Source: Acinetobacter calcoaceticus (GTDB taxonomy: Bacteria; Pseudomonadota; Gammaproteobacteria; Pseudomonadales; Moraxellaceae). Taken from it: a stretch of DNA of 64,000 nucleotides. Of this stretch, positions 20,169 to 34,761 are shown in pieces (position 1 is the first letter of the stretch; each line of letters begins with the position of its first letter). The position numbers and the translations under genes are program-made. The DNA is taken from NCBI RefSeq assembly GCF_900520355.1, contig NZ_LS999521.1, positions 3,870,115 to 3,934,114 on the forward strand. The letters run 5' to 3'. Under the pieces are notes generated by a model. The model saw nothing but the letters and a program-made list of their open reading frames with translations, had not been told where the DNA came from and made no database searches.

Positions 20169-20735
20169 TTAGAAATGATTTTGATAAAGGGCCAGAAGTT
20201 TTTGGGCACCTAATAATAAATTTTCTTCCCAATCCAAATGGGCAGTGTCATCTGCCCCATCAGTAATATATTTCACTGAAATCAGGCGAACTCCTAATTT
20301 ATGGCAGACCTTGGCTAAGGCATACCCTTCCATATCAACCACATCACAAGCTACTTTTGGCTGACCCGTTTCAAATGAATCACCAGTTCCACAAACTGCT
20401 TTTGGTAAATCAACAAAATGTGATTGAAGGTGAATTTCAGCTGGCAAGTGATCATCTAACGGCGTTACACCTACTTCAAACCCTAACGGTGAAACATCCA
20501 TATCTCGTTGTACAAAAGTCTTCACCTCGACCAAATCATGACGATTAAATGCAGAACTTCCTGCTGAACCTAAGTTAATTAAAGTTTTACAACCTGTTTT
20601 TTGAATAACCTCAAATGCTTTAAAGGCAGCATTAATCTTGCCAATTCCACTATAATGAACTTCAATACCTGCTTGTTCAAATAAACCTTTAGATTCATTA
20701 GGAAGCGCCATAATTAAAGCAATATCAGTGTTCAT
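20169..20735 (-). CDS. MTA/SAH nucleosidase-like phosphorylase-family protein
   Basis: 188 aa PNP/UDP-family protein. It retains the family elements: IALIMALPNES at the start, YSGIGKINAA near 29, INLGSAGS near 53, VVDMEGYALA near 132 (catalytic Glu/purine contact), and SVKYITDGAD near 153 (catalytic Asp). It is about 40 residues shorter than MtnN, in the middle region. Probably cleaves a nucleoside such as methylthioadenosine or adenosylhomocysteine, but the short form leaves the substrate open. Confidence 0.75.
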   Translation of the reverse strand: MNTDIALIMALPNESKGLFEQAGIEVHYSGIGKINAAFKAFEVIQKTGCKTLINLGSAGSSAFNRHDLVEVKTFVQRDMDVSPLGFEVGVTPLDDHLPAEIHLQSHFVDLPKAVCGTGDSFETGQPKVACDVVDMEGYALAKVCHKLGVRLISVKYITDGADDTAHLDWEENLLLGAQKLLALYQNHF

Positions 20736-20787
20736 GCAAAAAGGCTCATATCAGAATTAAATAAAATTAGAAAATAAGTATAAATCA

Positions 20788-20808
20788 GGTGCAAAAGCTT
20801 TTTGCACC
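20788..20808 (-). terminator. Hairpin after the TDT carrier gene
   Basis: GGTGCAAAA with its complement around a 3-nt loop, 10 bp beyond the carrier stop. The minus-strand flank is only moderately T-rich, so it may be a weak terminator or an RNA-end stabiliser. Confidence 0.5.
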
Positions 20809-20817
20809 TTTTCATGA

Positions 20818-21951
20818 TCACTGCATTTTTTGTTGTAAGGCGATTAAGCATGGAGAAAAGAACAGTTTCCCACTATAAGCTCCTGCTAGCGTTTTCTTCA
20901 TTACCACGCCCCACATCACTAATAATAAAATACTCAATGCCACAGCCACATATTGTAAAAATACAATTTCAACCTGATGACCTAAATTAAACAGCGCCAA
21001 AATAAACACACCGAATGGAAAGGTTAAGCCCCACCAGCCTAAATTAAATGGAATACCAGTTTTGGCATGACGAAGTGTAGTTAAAATTGCAAGGCCGAGC
21101 CACCATAACCCGAAACCTAAAAGCACCAAACTGCCCACGATTCCTAAAGCTTGAAAGACATTCGCGAATTGATAAAATCCCACACCTACAAATACTCTTT
21201 GTGCCTGCTCACCTAGTAATAATAACCCTAGCGCACCTGTTCCAATTGGGCCTAAAGAAAGCCAGCTAGAAATTGCGAGTTCTTTTTCAGGTAATTGATG
21301 CAAAGCCATACGCAACATTAGAATTGTCAAAATAGCGAACGCAGGTAAAACAGAGATTCCCCAAAGTACATAACCAGCCATTAATAAATGAAAGCTATGC
21401 AAATCTGCTGGTAAATGTGCAACTAACATGCCCGCAGAACTTGCTGCTACTTCACAGGCAACCACAGGTAAAAGCCAGATTGCAGTCATGGTATGTAGCT
21501 GATGGTTCTGACGACTAAACATACAAAACGGCACAATCCATGCAATTGCTAGAGCTACAAAGACATCGATGTACCATAAAGCTTGAGCAATATGTACCGC
21601 AACTTCACCGTAAAGCCCAATACCGAAGCTTAAGAAACCATTTAGTATGGTAGCTAACCCCATCGGAATAGCACCTAAAAACAAGCTCATATTAGGATGC
21701 TTAAATATTTGCTTCGCTTCATGAGGGAAAAGCAACCACCGCAATAAATAGAGACATGAAAAAACACTAAATAGGACAATATTAAATTGCCATAATAAGG
21801 TTGCTAGCATGAATAAAAATGATTGAGCAAAAGGAAGCTGAATTAAAATCATACTTACCACACCAGTACCCATAGTCGCTGTAAACCAATTTGGGGTAAA
21901 ATGTCGTATAACATCTTTGCTTTGATTTAATTGGTAAAAGGGTTTTTTCAT
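20818..21951 (-). CDS. TDT-family membrane carrier (TehA/SLAC1-like)
   Basis: 377 aa with about ten hydrophobic helices and the family's opening motif FTPNWFTATMGTGVVSMIL near residue 17. This family includes tellurite-resistance TehA, the Mae1 malate carrier, SSU1 sulfite pumps and SLAC1 anion channels. The nearby sulfonate-desulfonation operon, which releases sulfite, makes a sulfite or anion efflux role tempting but unproven: the genes are separated by two others. Confidence 0.8.
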   Translation of the reverse strand: MKKPFYQLNQSKDVIRHFTPNWFTATMGTGVVSMILIQLPFAQSFLFMLATLLWQFNIVLFSVFSCLYLLRWLLFPHEAKQIFKHPNMSLFLGAIPMGLATILNGFLSFGIGLYGEVAVHIAQALWYIDVFVALAIAWIVPFCMFSRQNHQLHTMTAIWLLPVVACEVAASSAGMLVAHLPADLHSFHLLMAGYVLWGISVLPAFAILTILMLRMALHQLPEKELAISSWLSLGPIGTGALGLLLLGEQAQRVFVGVGFYQFANVFQALGIVGSLVLLGFGLWWLGLAILTTLRHAKTGIPFNLGWWGLTFPFGVFILALFNLGHQVEIVFLQYVAVALSILLLVMWGVVMKKTLAGAYSGKLFFSPCLIALQQKMQ

Positions 21952-22159
21952 CTTAATTCTCTAATCAAAGAGTGGATGAAAATATAGTAGAGCAAATAAT
22001 TAATAAGAAAAATTGATTTATTTTTATTTAATTCATCAATATTTTAAATATAAAGAATATTCATATTGAAAAATAACTGAGTAAAAACACAACAACAAGA
22101 CGAATCTGTGAGATTATGGCAATATATAGCCCTTGCAAAAATAGCCATATTTTAAGTTC

Positions 22160-23161
22160 ATGAAACTGCTTCGTCTTAATGCGTTATCGCCCAATTTTCA
22201 GTTACCACCAACAGCGGTAACTATTGGTAATTTTGATGGTGTCCATTTAGGTCACCAAGCGATGATTGCTCAACTCAAAAAAATTGCTGCAGCACAAGGC
22301 TTAAAAACATTGGTCATGATTTTTGAGCCACAACCTCTTGAGTTCTTTCAAGGCTACGATGCTCCTCCTCGTATTAATTCATTACGGGAAAAAGTCGAAT
22401 ATCTAGCCGAACTTGGAGTAGATTACATTGCGGTTGCTAAATTTGATCAACACTTTCGTAGCATGAGTGCTACTGAATTTGCCGATTTATTAAAAGACAA
22501 ATTAAACGCACAAGCTTTGGTTTTAGGTGATGATTTCCATTTCGGCAAAGACCGTCAAGGCAATAGCGAATTTTTAAAAGATTACGGATTTGGGGTCACC
22601 AACCTACATACCATTGAACTCGAAGGTGAACGTGTAAGTTCAACTCGTATTCGTCAGGTACTTCAGGCAGGAAATCTTGCCTTAGCCGCTAAATTATTAG
22701 GCCGTCCGTACAGTATTACTGGACGTGTTCAATATGGTGACCAGATTGGACGAACTCTCGATTTTCCAACCATTAACGTTCGCCTCAACCGCCATAAACC
22801 TTGTTTAAATGGCATTTATGGGGTTGAAGTCATTTGCGAAACAACTTCGTTAACTCAAAAAGTACTTCAGGACGCACCTGAAAAACCGGGAATTGCCGGA
22901 TATCATGAAAACAGCCTGTATGGCGCGGGTCATGTCGGTACACGTCCAGCCATTCAGCAAGAACATCCAGAGTGGAGATTAGAAGTACATTTCCCTGATG
23001 TTTCTGCTAATCTGTATGGCTTATTTATGCGGGTGACTTTTCTTCACTATCTTCATGGTGAATTGAACTACCCTTCGCTTGAAGCACTTAAGGCAGGAAT
23101 TGATAATGACGTGCATCAGTTACGACAATATCGTAACGACACGACACAATTTCCTTTTTAA
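22160..23161 (+). CDS. ribF: Bifunctional riboflavin kinase / FAD synthetase
   Basis: 333 aa. N-terminal nucleotidyltransferase domain with AVTIGNFDGVHLGHQAMI near residue 19 and GERVSSTRIRQ near 156; C-terminal riboflavin kinase domain with GRPYSITGRVQYGDQIGRTLDFPTIN near 181. Makes FMN and FAD from riboflavin. An insert of about 35 residues around 226-260 (EKPGIAGYHENSLYGAGHVG) is longer than in many homologues. Followed by ileS-lspA, the usual gammaproteobacterial order. Confidence 0.96.
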   Translation: MKLLRLNALSPNFQLPPTAVTIGNFDGVHLGHQAMIAQLKKIAAAQGLKTLVMIFEPQPLEFFQGYDAPPRINSLREKVEYLAELGVDYIAVAKFDQHFRSMSATEFADLLKDKLNAQALVLGDDFHFGKDRQGNSEFLKDYGFGVTNLHTIELEGERVSSTRIRQVLQAGNLALAAKLLGRPYSITGRVQYGDQIGRTLDFPTINVRLNRHKPCLNGIYGVEVICETTSLTQKVLQDAPEKPGIAGYHENSLYGAGHVGTRPAIQQEHPEWRLEVHFPDVSANLYGLFMRVTFLHYLHGELNYPSLEALKAGIDNDVHQLRQYRNDTTQFPF

Positions 23162-23222
23162 TTCGAATTTTGATTGTAAAACATGTCGGCTCCCAAGCTG
23201 ATTAAACTGGATGAAAACTTGC

Positions 23223-26060
23223 ATGAGCGATAAGCAAACTCCTGAGAATGCAGTGGACTACAAAGCCACGCTAAACCTGCCGGATACTCAATTTGCAATG
23301 AAAGCAAATTTGGCAGTACGTGAAGTGAAATGGTTAGAAGAGTGGTATACCGACAACATTTATCAGCAGATTCGTGCATCGCGTATTGGCAAGAAAAAAT
23401 ATATTTTGCATGATGGCCCTCCATATGCGAACGGTACAATTCACTTAGGCCATGCGGTCAACAAAGTACTCAAAGACGTTATTGTAAAAAGCCGCACTCT
23501 GTCAGGTTTCGATGCGCCTTATGTACCGGGCTGGGACTGTCATGGTTTGCCAATCGAGCTAAAAGTTGAAGAAAAAGTAGGTAAAGTTGGCGAAAAAGTT
23601 GACGCGGCTACTTTCCGTAAACTTTGCCGTGAATACGCACTAAAACAAATTGATTTACAGCGTAATGACTTTAAACGTCTAGGTATTTTAGGTGACTGGG
23701 ATAATCCTTATCTCACCATGAACTATAAACAAGAAGCCGATATCGTTCGTGCTTTAGGTTTAATTCAAAAAAATGGTCATATCCAGCCGGGCTTAAAGCC
23801 AGTGAACTGGTGTATGGACTGTGGTTCTGCGCTTGCTGAAGCAGAAGTTGAATACGAAGATAAAAAATCTGACGCAATTGACGTTGGTTTTGGCGTTGTA
23901 GATTTAAAAGATTTAAGTGCGCGTTTAAATGTAGACGTTCAAGATCCAACTGATATCGTGATCTGGACCACTACACCATGGACATTACCTGCGAACCAAG
24001 CCGTTGCTTTGCACGCCGAAATTGAATATCAATTGGTACAAGTAACGACTGAGCGTGGTAAGCAAAACTTCATTCTTGCTAAAGACCTCGTTGCTTCAGC
24101 GATTGAACGTTATAAACTTGAAAAACCTGTAGTTTTAGCGGACTTTACTGGTAGCAAGCTTGAAAACCTTACATTACAACACCCTTTACTTACTGGTCGT
24201 CAAGTTCCGGTGATTTTAGGTGAGCACGTTATCGCAACAAGCGGTACAGGTGCCGTACATACAGCGCCTGGCCACGGTGCAGACGACTATAAAGTAGGTC
24301 TTCAATACAACCTTAAAGTAGATAACCCAGTAGGTGGTAACGGTGTTTATTTACCAACTGCTCCAATCTACGCTGGTGAGCACATCTATAAAGCCAATCC
24401 AAAGATTATCGAAGCTTTGGGCGCTGTAGGCCGTTTATGGGCTCATCAACCAATTAAACACAGCTACCCACACTGCTGGCGCCATAAGACTCCTATTATT
24501 TTCCGTGCTACACCACAATGGTTCATTAGCATGGATCAAAAAGGGTTACGTGAAGGTGCGCTTAATGCCATTGAAAATGATATCGAGTTTGTACCGAACT
24601 GGGGTAAAAACCGTATTGAATCAATGATCGAAGGCCGTCCGGACTGGTGTATTTCACGTCAACGTACTTGGGGTGTTCCAATTCCATTCTTCGTTCATAA
24701 AGATACGAACGAATTACACCCTCGTACACCTGAACTCATCGAAGAAGTTGCTCAACTGATCGAAGAAGAAGGTATCGAAGCATGGTTCAAACGTGACGCG
24801 AAAGACTTCATTGGTGAAGATGCTGAACAATATAATGCTATTCGCGATACCCTCGATGTATGGTTCGACTCCGGTACAACGCATTATGCTGTACTTGAGC
24901 AACGTGAAGAATTAGAAAGCCCAGCAGATTTATATTTAGAAGGTTCAGACCAGCATCGTGGCTGGTTCCAATCTTCATTATTAACTTCTATGGCAATTCA
25001 CAATCGTGCACCATATAAAGCATTGCTAACACATGGTTTTACGGTTGATGAAAATGGCCGCAAGTTGTCGAAATCTTTAGGCAACTATATTCCGCTTGAA
25101 GAAATCATCAAACAGCTTGGTGCTGATGGTTTACGTTTGTATGTAGCTTCTAGTGACTATCGCTATGAAATCGCAGCATCTAAAGAAATCTTTAACCGTG
25201 TAAGTGATAGCTATCGTCGTATTCGTAATACATTACGTTTCTTGCTTGCGAACTTAAATGGTTTCAAACCAAGTACAGATGCTTTAGCTGTTGATGACTT
25301 AATTGCTCTAGATCAATACATCTTGCAACGTGCAAATGAAGTACAAAAAACAATTATCACTGCCTATGAAGAAATGAACTTCCATGTCGTGTGTAGCGCG
25401 TTAACAAGCTTCTGCATTAATGACTTAGGTGGTTTCTACCTCGATATTATCAAAGATCGTCAGTACACTACTAAAGCGGATTCTCAGGCACGTCGTTCTG
25501 CACAAACAGCGCTTTACCATATCGTTCAAGCATTTATCCGTTGGATGAGCCCAATCTTAAGCTTTACCGCTCAAGAAGCTTGGCCATTAATTCCAGAACA
25601 AACTGAAAAGTATGTATTTACTTCAGAATGGTATGACCTACCAGTTTCATCAAAAGCAAACTTGCTTTCTGAAGAAGACTGGCAAACATTGATTAGCGTA
25701 AAATCTGCAGTAAATAAACAGATTGAAGCAGCACGTAACGCTAAACTTGTCGGTAGTAATCTTTCAGCCAAAGTTGAACTTTGGGCAAATGAATCATTAC
25801 AAACAGTTTTAAATCAACTGGCTGATGAACTCCGTTTTGTTCTTATTACTTCAGAAGTAGTAGTACATCCATTTGCTGAACAAGGTGAAGCAACTGAAAT
25901 GGAAGGCTTACGTGTACAAATATCTGCAGCTGAAGGTGAAAAATGTGCACGTTGCTGGCACGTCCTTCCAGATGTAAATACACATGCCGATCATCCTGGT
26001 TTATGTGGTCGTTGTATTGTGAACGTCACTGGTCGTGGCGAAGTGAGAAAATATGCCTAA
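23223..26060 (+). CDS. ileS: Isoleucyl-tRNA synthetase
   Basis: 945 aa class I synthetase. ATG 23223 (MSDKQ) is chosen over the in-frame ATG at 23211 because it leaves room for the weak CTGGA site. Motifs: HIGH-type [12 protein letters not shown] near residue 58, editing domain (about 200-400) with [16 protein letters not shown]-type [10 protein letters not shown] near 610, and a C-terminal zinc finger with CARCWH and CGRC near 905-930. Overlaps lspA by 8 bp, so the two are translationally linked. Confidence 0.97.
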   Translation: MSDKQTPENAVDYKATLNLPDTQFAMKANLAVREVKWLEEWYTDNIYQQIRASRIGKKKYILHDGPPYANGTIHLGHAVNKVLKDVIVKSRTLSGFDAPYVPGWDCHGLPIELKVEEKVGKVGEKVDAATFRKLCREYALKQIDLQRNDFKRLGILGDWDNPYLTMNYKQEADIVRALGLIQKNGHIQPGLKPVNWCMDCGSALAEAEVEYEDKKSDAIDVGFGVVDLKDLSARLNVDVQDPTDIVIWTTTPWTLPANQAVALHAEIEYQLVQVTTERGKQNFILAKDLVASAIERYKLEKPVVLADFTGSKLENLTLQHPLLTGRQVPVILGEHVIATSGTGAVHTAPGHGADDYKVGLQYNLKVDNPVGGNGVYLPTAPIYAGEHIYKANPKIIEALGAVGRLWAHQPIKHSYPHCWRHKTPIIFRATPQWFISMDQKGLREGALNAIENDIEFVPNWGKNRIESMIEGRPDWCISRQRTWGVPIPFFVHKDTNELHPRTPELIEEVAQLIEEEGIEAWFKRDAKDFIGEDAEQYNAIRDTLDVWFDSGTTHYAVLEQREELESPADLYLEGSDQHRGWFQSSLLTSMAIHNRAPYKALLTHGFTVDENGRKLSKSLGNYIPLEEIIKQLGADGLRLYVASSDYRYEIAASKEIFNRVSDSYRRIRNTLRFLLANLNGFKPSTDALAVDDLIALDQYILQRANEVQKTIITAYEEMNFHVVCSALTSFCINDLGGFYLDIIKDRQYTTKADSQARRSAQTALYHIVQAFIRWMSPILSFTAQEAWPLIPEQTEKYVFTSEWYDLPVSSKANLLSEEDWQTLISVKSAVNKQIEAARNAKLVGSNLSAKVELWANESLQTVLNQLADELRFVLITSEVVVHPFAEQGEATEMEGLRVQISAAEGEKCARCWHVLPDVNTHADHPGLCGRCIVNVTGRGEVRKYA

Positions 26061-26583
26061 TTCACAAGCTAAAAAAGGCTTATTCCAGTTTTATCCACAC
26101 AATCTAATTTGGCTTGGACTTTCTGTCCTTGCCATTGTGTTGGATCAATGGACAAAATGGATTGCAAGTACACATCTGAACTATGCGGATCCAGTGCCTG
26201 TGCTTCCATTTTTAAACTGGACACTATTACATAACTATGGCGCAGCTTTTAGCTTTTTATCTGATGCAGGGGGATGGCAACGCTATTTCTTCACATCTTT
26301 AGCAGGCTTAGTTTCAGTTCTTTTTGTATTTTGGTTGCTTCGTATGCCTAAAAAAATGGTGGTGCTACCTGTAGCAATCGCTTTAATTTTAGGTGGGGCA
26401 TTAGGCAATTTAATTGACCGCATTACTTTAGGCTATGTTGTCGATTTTATTCATGTCTATTACCAAAATCATCACTTTCCAGCTTTTAATATTGCGGACA
26501 GTGCCATTACCCTAGGTACCATCTTGCTACTCATCGATACATTCTTCCTTGAGAAGCAACGTAACCAAAATTCGGATGCATAA
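26053..26583 (+). CDS. lspA: Lipoprotein signal peptidase
   Basis: 176 aa inner-membrane aspartyl protease that removes prolipoprotein signal peptides; it would process the lipoproteins encoded elsewhere in this window. Four hydrophobic helices; LDQWTKW near residue 30, [16 protein letters not shown] near 116 and [11 protein letters not shown] near 143 carry the conserved Asn and catalytic Asp residues. Starts inside the end of ileS and is followed 1 bp later by fkpB. Confidence 0.96.
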   Translation: MPNSQAKKGLFQFYPHNLIWLGLSVLAIVLDQWTKWIASTHLNYADPVPVLPFLNWTLLHNYGAAFSFLSDAGGWQRYFFTSLAGLVSVLFVFWLLRMPKKMVVLPVAIALILGGALGNLIDRITLGYVVDFIHVYYQNHHFPAFNIADSAITLGTILLLIDTFFLEKQRNQNSDA

Positions 26584-26584
26584 T

Positions 26585-27067
26585 ATGACCGAAATTATCC
26601 AACCTAACGAAGAAATTCGTATTACAGACGGCTCTAAAGTCGATCTACACTTTTCTGTTGCTATTGAAAATGGTGTAGAAATCGATAATACCCGTAATCG
26701 TGAAGAACCAGTTTCTCTTACTATTGGCGACGGAAATCTTTTACCGGGTTTTGAAAAAGCATTATTTGGTTTACGTGCAGGCGACCGTCGTACAGTACAT
26801 CTTCCGCCAGAAGATGCATTTGGCCCATGGAATCCAGAAAATATACAAACTTTCGATACGGTTAAGTTTGAACAGCGCCCTATTCCTGGCCATATGATCG
26901 AGTTTGAAGATAAGGCAAAAACAACCTTATTCGGCGTAGTGAAGTCAGTTAATGACGACATTACAGAAATTGATTTTAACCATCCGTTAGCCGGAAAAAA
27001 TATTACGTTTGAAGTAGAAATATTCAAGGTAACTCCCGAAGGCCAACAAGGCATTAAACTCATGTAA
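26585..27067 (+). CDS. fkpB: FKBP-type peptidyl-prolyl isomerase, SlpA/FkpB type
   Basis: 160 aa from ATG 26585 directly after the lspA stop. FKBP domain interrupted by an IF-type insert, as in SlyD/SlpA: DGSKVDLHFSVAIENG, LTIGDGNLLPGFEKALFGLRAGD, PPEDAFGPWNPENIQ, then the C-terminal NHPLAGKNITFEVEIFKV. Cytoplasmic prolyl isomerase/chaperone. It lacks the His-rich tail of SlyD, which favours SlpA/FkpB. Cotranscribed with ileS-lspA; terminator follows at once. Confidence 0.92.
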   Translation: MTEIIQPNEEIRITDGSKVDLHFSVAIENGVEIDNTRNREEPVSLTIGDGNLLPGFEKALFGLRAGDRRTVHLPPEDAFGPWNPENIQTFDTVKFEQRPIPGHMIEFEDKAKTTLFGVVKSVNDDITEIDFNHPLAGKNITFEVEIFKVTPEGQQGIKLM

Positions 27068-27069
27068 AT

Positions 27070-27096
27070 AAAAAGCCCTCTAAATGAGGGCTTTTT
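27070..27096 (+). terminator. Terminator of the ribF-ileS-lspA-fkpB cluster
   Basis: AAAAAGCCCTC and its perfect complement around a 5-nt loop, T-run after. Confidence 0.92.
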
Positions 27097-27191
27097 ATTG
27101 ATCTCAACTTAAGAATCCTTACAAATTCTATATTCTCTCGCACCTATATAATGAATTAAGTTATAAGTATAAAAATCCTTGGGGAAAATAC

Positions 27192-27734
27192 ATGCTGGTC
27201 TATATTATCGTAGGAAGTGTTCGTGAAGGACGTACAGCAATTAAGGTTGCCAATTGGCTAGAATCAACAATTCCAACATTGGGTCTAAACGATTTTCAAA
27301 CCGAAGTAATCGATTTAAAAGAATGGGATTTACCTTTTTTTTCAGGCTCTCACCCACCCGCCACTGGAATTTATGATCAACCTAAACAACAAGAATGGGC
27401 AGACAAAATTGCTCAAGCAGATGCTTTTATCTTTATTAGCCCAGAATACAACCATGGTTACAGTCCAGCCTTAAAAAATGCACTCGACTACGTAGGTAAA
27501 GAATGGAGCGATAAACCTGCTGCATTTATTGGATATGGGTCAACTAATGGCTCTCGCTCTATTAGCCAAATACGCCAAGTCACCTCAAGTTTAAATATTA
27601 TTGATCCAAATGCTATATTAGAGATTCGGGATATATTTAAACGTAATAAAGATGAGAAATTTGAAGCTAATGAATTTGAAGTAAAAGGACTTCAATCAAT
27701 TGTTGAGAAGCTACAGAAATATAATTTAGCTTAA
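27192..27734 (+). CDS. NAD(P)H-dependent FMN reductase
   Basis: 180 aa flavodoxin-like reductase. N-terminal phosphate-binding loop IVGSVREGRTAIKVANW near residue 5 and the family motif SPEYNHGYSPALKNALDYVGKEW near 80-103. Reduces FMN or quinones with NAD(P)H. It could in principle supply FMNH2 to SsuD, whose operon lacks ssuE, but it lies 8 kb away and nothing in the sequence links them. GGGGAAAATAC precedes the ATG. Confidence 0.9.
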   Translation: MLVYIIVGSVREGRTAIKVANWLESTIPTLGLNDFQTEVIDLKEWDLPFFSGSHPPATGIYDQPKQQEWADKIAQADAFIFISPEYNHGYSPALKNALDYVGKEWSDKPAAFIGYGSTNGSRSISQIRQVTSSLNIIDPNAILEIRDIFKRNKDEKFEANEFEVKGLQSIVEKLQKYNLA

Positions 27735-27737
27735 ATA

Positions 27738-27769
27738 AAAAGGCCTCTAATCAAATAAAGAGGCCTTTT
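27738..27769. terminator. Bidirectional terminator
   Basis: AAAAGGCCTCT and its complement around a 10-nt loop, T-rich on both outer flanks, between convergent genes. Confidence 0.88.
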
Positions 27770-27773
27770 ATTT

Positions 27774-28085
27774 TTATAAGCTTTTTAAATAATTTACTAC
27801 GTCTGTATTACTAGCCATTTCTGCAAGCTGTAGTGCTGTGTATTCACTCTTATAATCGACATAAGCTCCCTTTTCGACTAATAGTTTAACCACCTCTAGA
27901 TGATCATTCTCGGCAGCTGCTTGTAGAGCACTATAACCTTCATCATCCATCTGATTAGGATCTTGTCCTTCTAAAAGTAATTGCTCTACCTGATCTAGAT
28001 CGCCTAAAGAAGCCCAATAGACCAATTCAGGAAGAGACAATTCTTCATCATCCTCAGGTATTGAAGAGAAGGAATTAATTTTCAC
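27774..28085 (-). CDS. Ankyrin-repeat protein, 103 aa
   Basis: About three ankyrin repeats: a degenerate one at 22-50 (LPELVYWASLGDLDQVEQLLLEG), a clear one at 51-83 (MDDEGYSALQAAAENDHLEV) and a truncated third ending DVVNYLKSL. Acidic N-terminus (PEDDEELS), no signal peptide or membrane segment, so a small cytoplasmic protein-binding module. No operon partner; partner protein unknown. Confidence 0.85.
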   Translation of the reverse strand: MKINSFSSIPEDDEELSLPELVYWASLGDLDQVEQLLLEGQDPNQMDDEGYSALQAAAENDHLEVVKLLVEKGAYVDYKSEYTALQLAEMASNTDVVNYLKSL

Positions 28086-28222
28086 GTAAACACCTAAAAA
28101 TAAGAAACTTCATCATTATTATATTCATAAAATACGGCCAGTTTGCAAATCTGATTCTAAAGCTATTTAAGTATGAAATATTTTCAATTAAACGACTTTA
28201 ATACTTTAATTTTCCACATAAA

Positions 28223-28253
28223 AAAACACCCCCAACATCAGTTGAGGGTGTTT
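28223..28253 (-). terminator. Terminator of the rrn operon
   Basis: Hairpin AAACACCC(C)CAAC / GTTG(A)GGGTGTTT with a long T-run on the minus strand, 10 bp beyond 5S. Confidence 0.9.
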
Positions 28254-28262
28254 AGAATAATG

Positions 28263-28377
28263 AGCTGGCGATGACTTACTCTCACATGGGAAACCCCACA
28301 CTACCATCAGCGCTAAGAGGTTTCACTTCTGAGTTCGGGAAGGGATCAGGTGGTTCACTCTTGCTATGGTCGCCAGC
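28263..28377 (-). rRNA. rrf: 5S ribosomal RNA
   Basis: About 115 nt. The minus strand begins GCTGGCGACCATAGCAAGAG and ends with the complementary TCGCCAGC, closing helix I. Contains CCGAACTCAGAAGTGAAAC, the universal 5S loop B/helix III sequence. Last gene of the rrn operon, before the hairpin at 28223-28253. Confidence 0.96.
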
Positions 28378-28560
28378 ACAACTGGTATGGATACTTGCAT
28401 TGGTCTTATTGGTTGCCGATGCGTTTTCCAAATCTTTACAGATGGGCTGATTGAGTCTTACTTTAATTTTGTTCATTTTAGCTAAACATATAACTAAATC
28501 AAGTTGCTTTGCATATTAATGAATCGATTGATGCCATATATACAACTGCTTGGGTGTTGT

Positions 28561-31454
<2,894 letters not shown>

Positions 31455-31461
31455 ATACAAC

Positions 31462-31824
31462 CCCAAACAGTCGTTATTACCTACAAGGAGTAATAAGACA
31501 TGATCAATGATTCCTCATCAATCTCTTACAGTTTGAAGTACTGTGTATTTAAACACTGTACAGCTTCAATCTAATTCATATACCAAAACGCTTGATTCAG
31601 TTAATTTGCTAGTTCTCAATGAATTCCAAGATTAGAATTACTTCTTCTCTTTTCATTATTGAGTGAACAATTTATTTCAGACTCAATTTTGCCAATCTGT
31701 TAATGAATAAACATGCCTTCGTCAGGTCATGCTTAATACCGTGATACTTAAATCACAGAAGTTAATAAACCAAGATCTAAATCTTTATTTACTAATTTCT
31801 GTAATCCGAACTTCTCTTAAGTTC
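31462..31824 (-). other. Spacer between tRNA-Ala and 23S
   Basis: 363 bp of AT-rich transcribed spacer. I see no further tRNA or ORF. It carries the promoter-proximal half of the 23S processing stem at its 3' edge. Confidence 0.7.
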
Positions 31825-31900
31825 TGGTGGAGACTAGGAGAGTCGAACTCCTGACCTCCTGCGTGCAAAGCAGGCGCTCTACCAACTAAGCTAAGTCCCC
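31825..31900 (-). tRNA. tRNA-Ala (TGC)
   Basis: 76 nt including encoded CCA. The cloverleaf is clear: acceptor GGGGACT / AGTCTCC, D loop AGCTTAGTTGGTAGAGC, anticodon arm CCTGCTTTGCACGCAGG with TGC at 31865-31867, T arm AGGAGTTCGACTCTCCT. In the 16S-23S spacer. Confidence 0.97.
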
Positions 31901-31956
31901 AGCTTACATCATCAGTTATGTATCTTTCTGTCTATAACCTTAATCAGTCAAAGTCA

Positions 31957-32033
<77 letters not shown>

Positions 32034-32092
32034 TCAGATACATCTATGAAGAACAACTTGTTGTGGATTCTTACCAATCGTCAATCTTTCGT

Positions 32093-33630
<1,538 letters not shown>

Positions 33631-33906
33631 AAAATCATTTTGCACCTTATTAAAGACAAGGTGCCAATTCTGGCTCATCAATTTTCTGACTTAAATTTCG
33701 CTCAAATAAACTTCGAGTAATTTAAACCAATCAATCAATGATAATATTTCGATCAATCAATCAGTAAAAATCCACACAAGTTGTTCTTCATAATCTCTTA
33801 ATGATCTTTCTGCTCTTCGTCAGAGACAGAATTCAACGCAATACTAAGCTTTTCACCTTAACCCTGTAAGCTAAGATATTCTCATGTATCGCGTCGGGAT
33901 GAGTGC

Positions 33907-33934
33907 ATTATAGGGGAAAAAAATTAGTACGCAA
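33907..33934 (-). promoter_or_regulatory. rrn promoter
   Basis: On the minus strand TTGCGT, 16-bp spacer, then a perfect TATAAT (33907-33912) and a GC-containing discriminator (GCACTCATCCCGACGCG), as in stringently controlled rRNA promoters. The leader to 16S is about 270 bp. The remaining gene-free DNA to 34052 (33935-34052) is AT-rich upstream sequence with no other site I can name. Confidence 0.85.
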
Positions 33935-34052
33935 GCACTTTTCTAAACACATGCACTCGACCGTCTCTTTTTTACTCAAATAAATCAATAGCCATACTAA
34001 ATTCAATCCTATATGCTTGATATACAACAACAAAATATAAAAAAATTTATTT

Positions 34053-34604
34053 TCATTCTTTTTTGATTTTGATATCTATTATCTTAATAGGTTGTTTAGG
34101 TACGTTCTGATGCGCTCCATCATTGGTTGTTGGCACTTTTACAATGCGGTCAACTACATCCATACCTTTAACCACTTTTCCGAAAACTGCATAACCCGCA
34201 TTACCCGCTGAGCGATTTAGAAAACTATTATCAGCAACATTAATAAAGAACTGACTAGTAGCTGAATCAGGATTTGCGGTACGAGCCATTGCTAAGGTTC
34301 CGCGTGTGTTAGCCATTCCATTTCCAGCTTCGTTCTTAATTGGTGCTCGAGTAATCTTTTCCTGCATATTTGCAGTAAGTCCACCACCCTGTACCATGAA
34401 TCCAGGAATTACGCGGTGGAAGATCGTATCTTTATAAAAGTTCGACTTTATATAGCTTTTAAAATTCTTCACACTGATTGGAGCTTTCTCATCATAAAGC
34501 TGTATTTCAATGTTGCCTGAATTCGTTTGCATTTCAACTAAAGTGTCAGCCCAGACTGAATGACTGCTTAAACCCAAGCAACATAGCATTAATAATTTTT
34601 TCAT
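34053..34604 (-). CDS. Periplasmic peptidyl-prolyl cis-trans isomerase (cyclophilin)
   Basis: 183 aa. Signal peptide 1-19 (MKKLLMLCCLGLSSHSVWA), then a single cyclophilin domain: SGNIEIQLYDEKAPISVKNF, FHRVIPGFMVQGGG near residue 61-74 (catalytic Arg and the FMVQGG strand), MARTANPDSATSQFFINVADN near 106-126. PpiA type, assisting folding of exported proteins. Starts upstream of parS-containing DNA and is read in the same direction as the upstream hydrolase, 157 bp away, so cotranscription is uncertain. Confidence 0.93.
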   Translation of the reverse strand: MKKLLMLCCLGLSSHSVWADTLVEMQTNSGNIEIQLYDEKAPISVKNFKSYIKSNFYKDTIFHRVIPGFMVQGGGLTANMQEKITRAPIKNEAGNGMANTRGTLAMARTANPDSATSQFFINVADNSFLNRSAGNAGYAVFGKVVKGMDVVDRIVKVPTTNDGAHQNVPKQPIKIIDIKIKKE

Positions 34605-34729
34605 ATCTTCCTACAGTAAAATGCAAAGCTTAATAAAGGTTAAATTTAATCGTCTATATAAAAGAATTCTAGTGAGTATTTATTATCTTTTATTTAAAGC
34701 CTTATATTTTAGATTTGAGTATAAGCCCA

Positions 34730-34745
34730 CGTTCCACGTGAAACA
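34730..34745 (-). promoter_or_regulatory. parS-like site between hydrolase and cyclophilin genes
   Basis: On the minus strand TGTTTCACGTGGAACG, one base from the 16-mer at 17664 and 58751, here in inverted orientation and intergenic. Confidence 0.8.
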
Positions 34746-34761
34746 TGGACTAAACTTTTAT

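Noticed and set aside
26091..26099. TTATCCACA DnaA box in lspA
   Set aside because: A single 9-mer inside coding sequence; expected by chance and not clustered.
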